The notes: generated by a model not told the origin, from the letters alone. Positions 36,236-46,087 are shown, counted from the stretch's first letter. The stretch is DNA of 64,000 nt from Alistipes provencensis (GCF_900083545.1 NZ_LT559262.1:3522324-3586323); one strand, 5' to 3'. Numbers and translations: made by a program.

Positions 36236-39200
36236 TTAGAATCCGAGCGTCACGCCGAACGTCACGGAGCGCGTCGTGGGATAGATCGCGCCCGGAACTT
36301 CCGGGTCCATGCCCTTGTAATCGGTGAATGTAAAGAAGTTGGCCAGACTTACGTTGAAACTCACGGCATCGAATCCACCCCGGTTGACCACCTTGCGCGG
36401 CAATGAATAGGAGAGCGTGATGTTCTTGATCCGTACATACGAAATCTTGTAGATATAGATTCCGTCGACCACGGCATTGGAGGTCGGATTCGACTGGTCG
36501 AAATGGTACTTCGCATCGAACGAGTCGTAAATCCGCGGGTATTTCGTCCCCGTAGGGTTTGCCTCCGTCCAACGGTCGGTGCGGTCTTTCCAGACATTCA
36601 GGTGGTTCGAATACAGGTCGCTGTACTCCGTCTGCGCCCGGTCCATCGTGGAAACGCTTCCCGCAGCGATCTGGCTGTAAGTCGCCGGCGACTCGTTGCG
36701 GTCATAGGCATACGATCCGAACGAAAAGACACCGTTGACCGAAAGACGCAGATTCCGGTATCCGGCCGAAAGGTTGAAACCGCCGTTCAACGGCGCCTCC
36801 CGGTTCCCCAGATAGTAAAGATAGTTGGCTTCGTCGGTGTAGTCCGCATCGCTCGAAATGACCGCATCGGGACGCAGTTTGAATTCGTAAAGCCCCGTCA
36901 ACGGGTCGATCCCGACCACCTTGCCGCCGATGAGCGCCCGGGCCGGATAACCCTCGTAGTAGTTGAGTTTCATGTGCTGGAACGATACCGAACTCGCATA
37001 TTCGAGCACCTTGTTCGAGTTGAAAGCGAAATTGACAGAAGCATCCAGCGTCCAGTCCCGGGTCTGAACGATCCCGCCCCTGAGCGTAAATTCGACACCC
37101 CGGTTGCGCAGGCGGGCAAAATTGGCTGCCTGATAGGAGAATCCCGTGGTCACATAAAGCGGCTTGTCGTCCACGGCTCCTTTGGTGAGGCGGCTGTAAT
37201 ACTCCGTTTCGAGTGAGAGCCTGCCGTCCAGGAATCCCAGGTCCAGACCTACCTTCACGTCGTTGACCTTCTCCCACCCCAGATTCGGATTGGGCGCCGA
37301 AGAGATCGTTCCGACCAAATGATTCTGACCCAGATACTCCCGGTAGGTCTGCAACGAATAGTTCATCATCAGCTGCGGCGAGGCACTCGTCACGATATTT
37401 CCCGTAAAGCCGTAAGAGGCTTTCAGCTTGGCGTAATGGAGCACTTTGCGGGCCGATGCCATGAAAGGCTCCTCGGTCAGAATCCAAGCTCCGCCCACAC
37501 TCCAATTCGGATTGAACTGCGCATGCGTGCCGAAATAGGAGCTGCCGTCGGCACGCCCCGTGACACTCAGAATATAACGGTCCCGGAACGAATAGTCGGC
37601 CGAAAGGTAGAACGACGCATAGCGGGACTTGGTGAAATATTCGCCCGTCAGGCGCTCGATCTCCCGCAGCGTGCTCTCCGAGGGTTTCTCGATCGGCGGA
37701 AGGGCCGTATTCCCGGTTCTCGGATCGTAGTTGAAACGTTTGTTGAAGAACGTATGCGAATCGTTACCCCGCAATTCAACTCCTCCCACGACATTCAGCG
37801 TGTGCCCCTCGCCGTACTCCCCGACATAGGAGAGATGACCGCGCAACAGATACCCCGTACGGCGGCTCTTATTTTCCAAAATGGAGCCGTAGAGATTGCC
37901 GTTATGCGTACGGTGGATGCTCAACCGGTCCTTGAAAGCCCCGTAGGTGTCCTCCTCCCGCGTGGTCTGCGTATCGTTGTTATTGAAATTGTAGGAGGCC
38001 AGACCGATGAATTTCAGATTTTCCAGCAACTTGTATTCAAGCCCCAGACGTACTTCCGTCGAGACATAATCGGTCTTCATCTTGTTGCCCTCGATCTCCC
38101 GGAGGATGTTGAAGCCTTTTTCCGGCAGATCCTCGTATGTATCGCGGTTGTAGTTGGGCAGCGAAAGCCACGTCTGGTCATTTGCATAGCTCCCGTCTTC
38201 GTTGTAGGGTTTCTCGTAGGGATTGGCGAAGTAAGCATAGGTGAAAGGATCGACACTCGGATTCGGCGTATCGGCCTTCCGGTACGAAATGTCGGCCCCC
38301 ACGTCGAACGACAGGCGCCGCGTCGGTTTGAATCCCAGATTCGCCTTGAAGGTGTAGCGGTCGGCACTGTCCTCGATGAGCATGCCCTGATCATTGGTGT
38401 AACCCAACGAAAGATAATAGTTGTAGGCCTCTTCGCCACCGCTCACCGAAACATGGCCGTTTACCGATACGGCGTTGCGAAGAATCACGTCGTACCAGTC
38501 GGTGTCGGTCCCAGCCAGGCTGTTCAGATATTCTTCCTGCGCCGCCGTGTCGCCTTTGAGATGCGAAAAGGCCAACTGTCCCGAACGCACCTGCCCAACG
38601 ATTCCCACCGCAGGATAGATCACCGACGGGTTCAGAAGCGACTGCGCATATTTTTCAGCCGCAAATTCGTCCCAAAGTTCCCGCTCCCAGGCCAGCTTCT
38701 CGGCCGTATTCATCAGCGACGGCTGTCGCTGCGGCCGGAACGAAACCGTGACATTCGACGAGAAGTTGACCTTCATCTTCCCGGCCTTGCCCCGCTTGGT
38801 AGTCACCACGATGACGCCGTTCGCCGCCCGGGAACCGTAGATCGCGGCCGCCGCCGCATCCTTCAACACGACAATCGATTCGATATCGCCGGGATTCACC
38901 CCTCCGACACCGTAAATGAAAATATCGTCGAAACCGCCGGCTTTGAGTTCGCTGGAACTCAGATTCGTACTCGGGCCCTCGTTCTGCATCGGGACTCCGT
39001 CGACCACCCACAGCGGCGCCGTACTTCCCGAGAGGTTGGCAATGCCGCGGATGCGAATCCGTTGACTGGCTCCCGGACGTCCCGTCGTCGGTTTCACCGA
39101 AACGCCGGCCAGCTCGCCCTGCATCAGGGCATCCACCGAGGTCTGCGGCTTGAGTTTCAATTCGTCGGCCGTCAGGATTCCCACCGAACCGGTAACCTTC

Positions 39201-39559
39201 TTGACCGTGGTCTGCGAATATCCCGTCACGACGACCTGTTCGATCTCCGTGGAGGAGGGTTGCAGGACCACGTCCAAACGTGTACGCCCCGGAGCCACGA
39301 CCTGCTCCTGCGCCTGATAACCGATAAATGAAAACAGAAGGGTCTTGCCGCCTTCGGGAATCCGGATTTGGTAGCGTCCGTCGGAATCCGTGATCGTCCC
39401 GCTGCCGCGCGCCTCCTTCACGACCACCGTCGCTCCGACCACGGGCATCCCGTTCACATCCGTAACCCGCCCCGTGACGGACCGCGGCTGTGCGAATGCA
39501 GCACCGCACTGCAACAGAAGCAACAGCAGAACCAAGGCTTGACGTAAAATCATCTTCAT
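36236..39559 (-). CDS. SusC/RagA-family TonB-linked outer-membrane importer
   Basis: A 1107-residue importer; ATG 39559 is preferred over a TTG at 39568. A signal peptide is followed by a carboxypeptidase-regulatory-like domain (about 26-105: VTGRVTDVNGMPVVGATVVV) and the TonB box/plug start EIEQVVVTGYSQTTVKKVTG. The plug motif VLKDAAAAAIYGSRAANGV is the SusC signature. The barrel ends in RSVTFGVTLGF. No STN domain is present, so it is not expected to signal to an anti-sigma factor. It forms the import complex with the SusD downstream. Confidence 0.95.
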   Translation of the reverse strand: MKMILRQALVLLLLLLQCGAAFAQPRSVTGRVTDVNGMPVVGATVVVKEARGSGTITDSDGRYQIRIPEGGKTLLFSFIGYQAQEQVVAPGRTRLDVVLQPSSTEIEQVVVTGYSQTTVKKVTGSVGILTADELKLKPQTSVDALMQGELAGVSVKPTTGRPGASQRIRIRGIANLSGSTAPLWVVDGVPMQNEGPSTNLSSSELKAGGFDDIFIYGVGGVNPGDIESIVVLKDAAAAAIYGSRAANGVIVVTTKRGKAGKMKVNFSSNVTVSFRPQRQPSLMNTAEKLAWERELWDEFAAEKYAQSLLNPSVIYPAVGIVGQVRSGQLAFSHLKGDTAAQEEYLNSLAGTDTDWYDVILRNAVSVNGHVSVSGGEEAYNYYLSLGYTNDQGMLIEDSADRYTFKANLGFKPTRRLSFDVGADISYRKADTPNPSVDPFTYAYFANPYEKPYNEDGSYANDQTWLSLPNYNRDTYEDLPEKGFNILREIEGNKMKTDYVSTEVRLGLEYKLLENLKFIGLASYNFNNNDTQTTREEDTYGAFKDRLSIHRTHNGNLYGSILENKSRRTGYLLRGHLSYVGEYGEGHTLNVVGGVELRGNDSHTFFNKRFNYDPRTGNTALPPIEKPSESTLREIERLTGEYFTKSRYASFYLSADYSFRDRYILSVTGRADGSSYFGTHAQFNPNWSVGGAWILTEEPFMASARKVLHYAKLKASYGFTGNIVTSASPQLMMNYSLQTYREYLGQNHLVGTISSAPNPNLGWEKVNDVKVGLDLGFLDGRLSLETEYYSRLTKGAVDDKPLYVTTGFSYQAANFARLRNRGVEFTLRGGIVQTRDWTLDASVNFAFNSNKVLEYASSVSFQHMKLNYYEGYPARALIGGKVVGIDPLTGLYEFKLRPDAVISSDADYTDEANYLYYLGNREAPLNGGFNLSAGYRNLRLSVNGVFSFGSYAYDRNESPATYSQIAAGSVSTMDRAQTEYSDLYSNHLNVWKDRTDRWTEANPTGTKYPRIYDSFDAKYHFDQSNPTSNAVVDGIYIYKISYVRIKNITLSYSLPRKVVNRGGFDAVSFNVSLANFFTFTDYKGMDPEVPGAIYPTTRSVTFGVTLGF

Positions 39560-39593
39560 AGGCCTCAATCGTTATAGGTGTACAAACTTATCA

Positions 39594-42035
39594 TCACTTG
39601 TTTTCAAGAAAGTGCGTCACCCGACGCAGCAACAATGCGTAATGCCCCCGCATCTGCGGCGAGGCGCTCCGATTCCGGGCGGCCGCAATCCGATCCCGAC
39701 AGTCGAGCAGCACGCCGTAAAGCAGATGGCCGTCCTCGGGCCGCCTAAGGTACGAAACCCCGGTAAGCGGAGCGAAGCCTGCGGAATTCTCCGCCGTCAC
39801 AGCCTCGGCGAAATAGTCCGAACGCAACTTCGATTTCCGGCCCGCGGCCTGTTCGACAAGAGCCAGCAACCGATTCAGGAATCGCTGTTGCAGCGGTTGT
39901 CTGACGAGTTCGTCCGCCGGGTCCGCATTATCCCAGAGATAGGCCGAGAGGTCGTCCAGCGCCTCCGCGCGCGTGTAAGCCTCCCCGTCGGTCAACGAAG
40001 CGCAGAGCGCGATGCGGTCCAGACTTCCCAGAATCCGGTCGAAAGTCTCCGTACGGATGAAATCCGCGATTCCGGGGTTGAGCCCCTCCCCCACGATCAG
40101 CGAACGGCTGTCGAGCCATTCCAGATCGTCGAGCCGCGACAGCAGCCACCGCATCGCCTCCCGCTGCATCCCGGCCGGAAGCGGCTCGAAACTCCGCCCC
40201 GCATCTCCGGCATAGCGTTCGTTGATCTGCACTCCGCCCAATCGGGCGATCACGGAACCGAACAGCCCATTGCAATAGAACGAAACAGACTCAGGAAAGG
40301 CCGCACGGTAGGCATAATCGACATCCTCGTCGTCGATCCACTCCGAGACATGGCGCAGAACAACGGCAAGATTCGCCAACCCTGCATCGGCCGCCCGCAG
40401 CGGATCGTCGCCCAGATCCGAGGCCTGAGCCCGGGGATCGAGCGCGAATTTTCCCGGCTGCTCCCGCAGAAAACGGCACGACGGATCGTCACTCACCGTC
40501 CCGTTCCCGTAAAGCCACTCGACGGCGCGGTAATCGTACGGTCCCAGCGACGTTTGACAGAGTTTCACGCCGTTCCGGAAATCTTCGGGACGTACCGCAT
40601 AGTTCAATGGCAACTCGTCGAGAATCGACGCCGAAAGTCCGTTCATGGCCGTATAATGCACGCTGCGCAGCGAATCAAGCGGCACCACCTGCGAGGCCCC
40701 CATGTTAGGCAGCAAACCCAAGCAAAATCCCGTATATCGGGCCACCTTCGACAACAGACTCTCGCCGAAAAGCGCCTCGTCGAGTTCCAGCCGCCGCGCC
40801 CGAGGATCGGCGGCTCCCGTTTGAAGAAGCCGTTCGGTCTGAATCTGCGGTCCGATATTGTGGCTGATGTAGATGTTGGCACTCAAAATCTCTCCCGTTC
40901 GCGGGTCGGTCCAGGCGTTGAACCGCAGATCGCGGGCCGGCGAAGGAACGTAGCGTACGGCCGAATAGCGAATGTCGTTCACGTCGGGCAGCCCCTCCGC
41001 CGAAACACGCCGCACCTCGATGGCCCGCGGAAGACCGATCCGCTCGAAGGCATCGTTCCAGAGCAGTATGCCCCGTTCGATATAGGGTTTCCATGCCGCC
41101 GGAAAGCGCTCGTCGAGATAGAAGACGATGGGATGTCCGGCATCCACCCGCCATCGGGAGGCGTAATAACGAACCTCGGCGCCCTGCCGGTCAGCGCTGT
41201 ACTCCACATAGCGCGACGTGGAGGTACCCACGCGCAGATCCGCTTCCCGGACCGTCGTCATCGGTTCGGGAAGCAGCAGGAACGATGTCCGAACAGCCGC
41301 CGTGAAGAGTTCGGAATCGCCTCTCGAAATCACTCCGAAGGCATAGGATGAAACTTCGTAGGAGAGCTCGCTCACCACCGAGACATTGTCGGCAAAGGCC
41401 GCTATGTCCCGTATCCAGGAGGCCTCGGAACGGTATTCGTAACTCCGCAGAACGAATCCGTCGCGGCTGCTGTAGCTCTTCGGGTCCTTGGGCGAAAGGT
41501 AACTCTCGCCGTTCCGGAAGAACGACGTTGCACGCACCACTACGGCGCAGCTGTCGGGCGTAACCGCCTCGATGGGAAACGACGCGATCACGGAGGGCTG
41601 CCGGCTCGCGGCCAGCGCACGCCCGATCGCCGGATCGTCGCTGCGCGAACGGCTGTCGAGTACGGCAATCTGCAAAAGCGAATCGGTTCGCTGAAAAACG
41701 ACATGACGCGGACGCGAAGGCTGCATCCCGACGGACGATTCCTCGCCGTCGCTGACCGACAGCACCGTCACCCCCAGCAACAGGTCCCGCCCGAACAACG
41801 AATCGGGCACCTCGAAATAAATGTCTCCGTCGAGCAGATGCAGGGTGAACAATCCCTGCACCGTTCGGGGATTCTTACCGGCGAAAAGCCGCTCGTAAGC
41901 CGTCTTCCGCGGTTCGGGAGCCGTCGCATGCCGCTTGCGGGCCGCCGCAGGGGTCACGTCGCACAGCACCGACAACAGCATCAGCGCCATCACGAACCAT
42001 CGCATATCGTATCTTTCTCTCATAACCGCCGTCAT
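39594..42035 (-). CDS. Catalytically dead paralogue of the zinc metalloprotease next door
   Basis: An 813-residue exported protein of the same family as the following gene (DUF5117/DUF5118-type zinc-dependent metalloprotease). It aligns throughout: YERLFAGKNPRTVQGLFTLH, VFYLDERFPAAWKPYIERGI, WTDPRTGEILSANIYISHNI, QTGAADPRARRL. Where the partner has HEIGHCLGFMH, this one has RYTGFCLGLLP, so all three zinc His and the catalytic Glu are gone; the Met-turn SIMDY is SILDE. Length is normal and the frame intact, which suggests a retained non-enzymatic role. Its ATG overlaps the partner's stop (ATGA). A later start at 42005 (MRWFVMALMLLSVL) would give a cleaner signal peptide. Confidence 0.85.
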   Translation of the reverse strand: MTAVMRERYDMRWFVMALMLLSVLCDVTPAAARKRHATAPEPRKTAYERLFAGKNPRTVQGLFTLHLLDGDIYFEVPDSLFGRDLLLGVTVLSVSDGEESSVGMQPSRPRHVVFQRTDSLLQIAVLDSRSRSDDPAIGRALAASRQPSVIASFPIEAVTPDSCAVVVRATSFFRNGESYLSPKDPKSYSSRDGFVLRSYEYRSEASWIRDIAAFADNVSVVSELSYEVSSYAFGVISRGDSELFTAAVRTSFLLLPEPMTTVREADLRVGTSTSRYVEYSADRQGAEVRYYASRWRVDAGHPIVFYLDERFPAAWKPYIERGILLWNDAFERIGLPRAIEVRRVSAEGLPDVNDIRYSAVRYVPSPARDLRFNAWTDPRTGEILSANIYISHNIGPQIQTERLLQTGAADPRARRLELDEALFGESLLSKVARYTGFCLGLLPNMGASQVVPLDSLRSVHYTAMNGLSASILDELPLNYAVRPEDFRNGVKLCQTSLGPYDYRAVEWLYGNGTVSDDPSCRFLREQPGKFALDPRAQASDLGDDPLRAADAGLANLAVVLRHVSEWIDDEDVDYAYRAAFPESVSFYCNGLFGSVIARLGGVQINERYAGDAGRSFEPLPAGMQREAMRWLLSRLDDLEWLDSRSLIVGEGLNPGIADFIRTETFDRILGSLDRIALCASLTDGEAYTRAEALDDLSAYLWDNADPADELVRQPLQQRFLNRLLALVEQAAGRKSKLRSDYFAEAVTAENSAGFAPLTGVSYLRRPEDGHLLYGVLLDCRDRIAAARNRSASPQMRGHYALLLRRVTHFLENK

Positions 42036-44611
42036 TTCAGATAAGATTCGATCGTATGCAACAGCGAACGGTAGTGCAGCCGGGTCTGCGGATCGGGATG
42101 GTTCCGCTGCCCTTCCAGCAAGCGTCGGATCTTCAACACACAGTCGTATGCAAGGCCCTCCATCGGCCGCTCTTCGTAAAACAGCGGCATGGGATCGTCA
42201 TACCCCGCCACAGGTCCCGGACAACCTGCCGAAGCGTTCGACAGCAGGGACCGGTCCGTGCGAAACGCTTCCGGAACCTCCATCCGCCGCATGGCCGCAA
42301 GACTCTTGGAATTTCCCTCTTCACGCAATGCGGCCACCTTGCCGAGCGTTTCCAGGAAAAGACGCTGCCGTTTGATCTGCGACAGATTCAACGCCTTCCG
42401 ATGCAGGGTCGGAGCCCAGATCCGGTCGTAAATCAACGACATGCACGCTTCGGGCGTGAGGGCGTCGTTCTCGGCCAGCGCCGCCGAAAGCCCCACTTTC
42501 GAGGGCGAGGCCACGACGGCCTTCATCACCGCCTCGCACACGGCGTCCGCGGCCGAGGCCACCAGCCCCAGATTGCACGTCACACGCCGGTCGTCCAGCC
42601 ACTCCATGTCGTCGAGCTGTCCCAACAGGAATTCCAACGCCCGGACCTGACGCTCGCGGGGAACGCTCCGGTAATGTTCGACCGAGTCTCCGACGTGCTT
42701 CTCGTACAGATACACTCCGCCCACATCGGCATAGACATGGTTGAGATAGGTGAAATACTGATTGACGATTCCGTTGTAGATGGTCTTGCGATAGCTGTAA
42801 TCCCGATCGTCGGATTCGGTCCAGGCATTGAGGTGCGAAAGCACATATTTCAGATTGGAGATACCGTATTCGGAGGCCTTGACGTGATCGTCGCCCAAAT
42901 CCTCGGAAAGGGATCGTGGATCGAGCAGCTCGGAGAACTGCTGCTTGCCGTAACGCAGGGCCGGATTCGCCGATGCCTCGCGCAGCCATTGCGAGGTGAT
43001 CGCGTATTCCGCTTCGGGACTCCCGGCGAAAAGCGGCGTATAGTTCCATTTCACCAGAAACCGGTCGTAAACCCCGAATCGCGGAGGCGTCATTCGCACG
43101 CCGCGTTCGAAATCGCCCGGCTGGGCGACATAGTTGAATCGGGCGTAATCCATGATCGACGGGGTCGTTCCCGCCTCGCGGGTGAAAGAGGGGCTCCGCA
43201 GCGAATCCACGGGGATCACGGACGATGCGCCCATGTTGTGCATGAAGCCCAGACAATGTCCGATCTCGTGAGAAAGCACATATCGCAGGGCGTCGCCGAT
43301 GATCTCCTGAGGTATTTGCTTCCGCCGCGCGCGCGGATCGGCCGGCGAGGTCTGTATGAAAAGCCAGTTGTTGATCAGTTCGATCACATCGTGATAAAGA
43401 TAGACCGAGGCGCTGACGATCTCACCGCTGCGCGGATCGGTCCACGAAGGGCCCATGGCGTTCTGAATCGTCACCGGGGCATAGCGCACGCACGAATATT
43501 TGAGGTTGTCGGGATCGAATTCGGGATCGTCCTCGGGAAAAAGCCGCGCCTGGACGGCATTGCGGAAACCGATCTGCTCGAAAAGTTCGCTCCACTGATT
43601 CACCCCTTCGATGACGTACGGAAGCCATGTACGGGGAAAATTGCGGTCGATATAAAAGACGATCGGCTTGACCGGGTCCACCAACTCTCCGCGCCGATAA
43701 GCCTCAGGGTCCGACGGTTCCAGCCGCCAGCGGTTGGCATACCATATCGGACGAGCCCCCTGGGTCGTGGGAGAATAGAGCATCTTACCCGTCGGAAAAA
43801 TGGCGATGCGGCTGTCGGTGATCCGGGGGCGGGCGGGAAGGCTGTCGAGCAGCAGGATGGAACGGGTGGCGGCTATCGTAACCGGCACATCCCGCAGCCC
43901 GCGCTCCGAAATCGTCACCCGGTAGTTCAGACTGCTGCTGACTGAAACGTTATCCGAAAAGGACTTGATTCCGGTCACATAGGACTTCTCTTTTTCGAAC
44001 GACTCCTTGCGTTTGAGGCGCCCCGAAAGAGTGTGCTGACTGTATTTGTCGAAAGGCGACAGCCTTTCGTCATCGCTGACAAACAGATCCGTGGCATCCA
44101 CGACCACCGCCGAACTGTCGGGCGTAAAGGTCTCGATCTTGAACAACCGGTAAATGGCACCGATATTGCTCGTTGCGAGAGCACGCGCTATTTCAGCATG
44201 ATCCGGGAGGGGGGGGGAAACAGTCCGTTCCGAAATCAACCGCATGGCGATCCGGTCTCCCGCGCGCGTGAATTTAAAGTGGAGAGGGTCCTTCGGCTTG
44301 GACCCCACGATTCCATGACCGTTGTCGCTGGTAGCCGAGATGGTCGTTCCGAGCAGCATGCTTCGTTCCAGCAACCGGAGAGGAATTTCGAAATAGACCC
44401 GTCCCTTCATCTCATGCAGCGTGAAAAGGCCCCGGGCTATGCGGTGTTCCTTTTTAAAGAATTTGTCGTATGTCGATTTTTTTGCGGTATCACATTGTTC
44501 GGAAGGTGTTTTGCGGCTCCGTTTCCCACAGAATCCGAACACTTGTTGTGAACCGGATAACAACAACGAACAAAAAAGAGGAAAAATTATCCGAATGCAA
44601 AATTTCATCAT
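42032..44611 (-). CDS. Zinc-dependent metalloprotease (DUF5117/DUF5118 type)
   Basis: An 859-residue exported protein with a signal peptide. The N-terminal domain (YDKFFKKEHRIARGLFTLHE) is followed by DUF5117-like sequence (RPIWYANRWRLEPSDPEAYR, IVFYIDRNFPRTWLPYVIEG). The metzincin-type site is SHEIGHCLGFMHNMGAS (about residues 446-462) with Met-turn PSIMDYARFNY. It would cut proteins in the periplasm or at the surface. It is the first gene behind a perfect promoter (44723-44753) and heads the SusCD operon. A C9 run falls at about codon 132 (SPPLP); slippage there would remove the catalytic domain. Confidence 0.88.
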   Translation of the reverse strand: MMKFCIRIIFPLFCSLLLSGSQQVFGFCGKRSRKTPSEQCDTAKKSTYDKFFKKEHRIARGLFTLHEMKGRVYFEIPLRLLERSMLLGTTISATSDNGHGIVGSKPKDPLHFKFTRAGDRIAMRLISERTVSPPLPDHAEIARALATSNIGAIYRLFKIETFTPDSSAVVVDATDLFVSDDERLSPFDKYSQHTLSGRLKRKESFEKEKSYVTGIKSFSDNVSVSSSLNYRVTISERGLRDVPVTIAATRSILLLDSLPARPRITDSRIAIFPTGKMLYSPTTQGARPIWYANRWRLEPSDPEAYRRGELVDPVKPIVFYIDRNFPRTWLPYVIEGVNQWSELFEQIGFRNAVQARLFPEDDPEFDPDNLKYSCVRYAPVTIQNAMGPSWTDPRSGEIVSASVYLYHDVIELINNWLFIQTSPADPRARRKQIPQEIIGDALRYVLSHEIGHCLGFMHNMGASSVIPVDSLRSPSFTREAGTTPSIMDYARFNYVAQPGDFERGVRMTPPRFGVYDRFLVKWNYTPLFAGSPEAEYAITSQWLREASANPALRYGKQQFSELLDPRSLSEDLGDDHVKASEYGISNLKYVLSHLNAWTESDDRDYSYRKTIYNGIVNQYFTYLNHVYADVGGVYLYEKHVGDSVEHYRSVPRERQVRALEFLLGQLDDMEWLDDRRVTCNLGLVASAADAVCEAVMKAVVASPSKVGLSAALAENDALTPEACMSLIYDRIWAPTLHRKALNLSQIKRQRLFLETLGKVAALREEGNSKSLAAMRRMEVPEAFRTDRSLLSNASAGCPGPVAGYDDPMPLFYEERPMEGLAYDCVLKIRRLLEGQRNHPDPQTRLHYRSLLHTIESYLK
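44209..44217 (+). repeat. Poly-G tract (C9 in coding strand) inside the metalloprotease gene
   Basis: Nine Gs on plus, read as C9 through Ser-Pro-Pro codons near residue 132 of 859. Gain or loss of one base would truncate the protein. Confidence 0.95.
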
Positions 44612-44722
44612 TCAAACAGGTTTAGCAAGCAGACTATCCAAAGGAATTGACAAATCTCAAAAAGACAGACCTTTTCCGATATCAAAAAACCTGTCTTCCG
44701 TGAGAAACCTAACCAATCTTTA

Positions 44723-44753
44723 CAAAGATATAAAAAAAAAATTGAAAAACAAA
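44723..44753 (-). promoter_or_regulatory. Promoter of the metalloprotease/SusCD operon
   Basis: On the minus strand: TTTG (44753 to 44750), 19-base spacer, TATCTTTG (44730 to 44723); an exact consensus match. The ATG follows after a leader of roughly 105 bases. Confidence 0.85.
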
Positions 44754-44982
44754 CTGAAAAAGAGTTTTTCTTCCAAGCCGTCATACAGACATCTTCATCC
44801 ACGGCCGCCCGATCCGAAAAAATCCCGGTCGTCGCGGCAGGCGACGAATGTCTCGAAGAATTCGACACCCCGCCCCGCCATCCGCGAGAAGCGCAAATTT
44901 GAATACTTTGCAGAGTCGTTCGACATGGCGAACCAGAAGCAAACGGCACATACAACCGTTTTCCTGTCATTGCCTCCAATTA

Positions 44983-45022
44983 CAGAAACAGGGTTGTAAC
45001 TTTTCAAGCTACAACCCCGTCT
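44983..45022 (-). terminator. Likely terminator of the nucleotidyltransferase gene
   Basis: Imperfect hairpin whose core pairs GGGTTGTA with TACAACCC around an ~11-base loop, extended by CAGA/TCTG ends. It lies about 80 bases past the stop at 45104. The T-tract is weak. Confidence 0.55.
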
Positions 45023-45103
45023 GAAAATGAACGAAATATACCGGGATACGTCCCGTTCGGAAATTTGCAGGACATGCGGCAAATGCGCCGCAACCGTCGA
45101 AAA

Positions 45104-46015
45104 CTATGCCCAGAGGTTGCGGGGATATTTCCCGTCGGCAATCATCTTCTCGATGGCGGCCATCAGCGCCGGTTTGTCCTCCTTGTAGGTGACGCCGTGC
45201 CACTGAGCGGCCGAACGCAGCACGCGGAGCGTCGCCGTACCGTCGCCGATCAGCTTGTTGACCATCGTCGGGATGTAGAACTCCGATTTGAGGTTCTCGT
45301 GGTTTTCGGCGTACCATTTCGCAAAGTACTCCTTCGAATAGACGAAGAAATCGGGCGTGAAGCCGAAGAGGTTCATCGAAACCGGCGTGTCCTCAGCCAG
45401 CTCTTCGTCGGCGCCGCCGTCGTGGAAGACGATCCGGCCGTCGGGCATGCGCTCGATCTGCGTGCGCTCGACCATCGACGTGAGGTCGCCCTTCGCATCG
45501 ACGCCGCAGACGCCGCGCGAAACCGTGCCGTTCTCCGAAAGGGTCCGGTTCAGGTCGTAGGCGACCATGCAATAGCTGTTTTTCGAATCGCCGAGCTTCG
45601 AGAGGTACTCGCCGATGGTCTTATAGGCCTCGGCACCGTAGAAGTCGTCGGCATTGATTACGGCGAACGGCTCGCGGATGGCATCGGCAGCCATCATCAC
45701 GGCGTGGTTCGTGCCCCACGGCTTTACGCGTCCTTCGGGGACCGAGAGGCCCTCGGGGAGATAGTCCAGCTCCTGAAAAACGAAATCGACGGCGATGCGT
45801 CCGCCGAAGCGGTCGGCCGAAAAGACCTCGCGGAACTCCTTTTCAAAAGAGTGGCGGATGACGAAAACCACCTTGCCGAAACCGGCGCGAATGGCGTCGT
45901 AGACCGAATAATCGATGATAGCCTCGTTGTTGGGGCCGACGCCGTCCATCTGTTTGAGCGATCCGTAGCGGGAGCCCATGCCCGCAGCCAAGACCAGTAA
46001 TGTAGGTTTAACCAT
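45104..46015 (-). CDS. Sugar-1-phosphate nucleotidyltransferase
   Basis: A 303-residue nucleotidyltransferase. The signature LAAGMGSRYGSLKQMDGVGP is the NTP-binding loop, and AVINADDFYGAEAY carries the metal-binding Asp residues. It should activate a sugar phosphate with an NTP in the cytoplasm to make an NDP-sugar for glycan synthesis. Which sugar is not clear; GlmU- or RmlA-type C-terminal domains are absent. It is transcribed alone from a perfect promoter (46057-46087), divergent from the LytM-like gene. Confidence 0.85.
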   Translation of the reverse strand: MVKPTLLVLAAGMGSRYGSLKQMDGVGPNNEAIIDYSVYDAIRAGFGKVVFVIRHSFEKEFREVFSADRFGGRIAVDFVFQELDYLPEGLSVPEGRVKPWGTNHAVMMAADAIREPFAVINADDFYGAEAYKTIGEYLSKLGDSKNSYCMVAYDLNRTLSENGTVSRGVCGVDAKGDLTSMVERTQIERMPDGRIVFHDGGADEELAEDTPVSMNLFGFTPDFFVYSKEYFAKWYAENHENLKSEFYIPTMVNKLIGDGTATLRVLRSAAQWHGVTYKEDKPALMAAIEKMIADGKYPRNLWA

Positions 46016-46056
46016 ACTTTTTTATGTGTATTTGACGTTTAGGTTCAAAGCAATTG

Positions 46057-46087
46057 CAAAGGTAAAAATTTTAAAGGCGATGCCAAA
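46057..46087 (-). promoter_or_regulatory. Promoter of the nucleotidyltransferase gene
   Basis: On the minus strand: TTTG (46087 to 46084), 19-base spacer, TACCTTTG (46064 to 46057). Exact consensus match, 41 bases before the ATG. Confidence 0.8.

Larger units (their letters stand above)
44612..45103. other. Intergenic region upstream of the peptidase locus
   Basis: A 492-base stretch, AT-rich in its left part. It holds the promoter of the peptidase operon (44723-44753) and the terminator of the nucleotidyltransferase gene (44983-45022). Short frames here on both strands have no recognisable features, and I see no gene. Confidence 0.7.

Noticed and set aside
44608..45082. Short frames on both strands in the gap before the peptidase operon
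   Set aside because: No start context, domain or conservation clue, and they overlap the mapped promoter and terminator.
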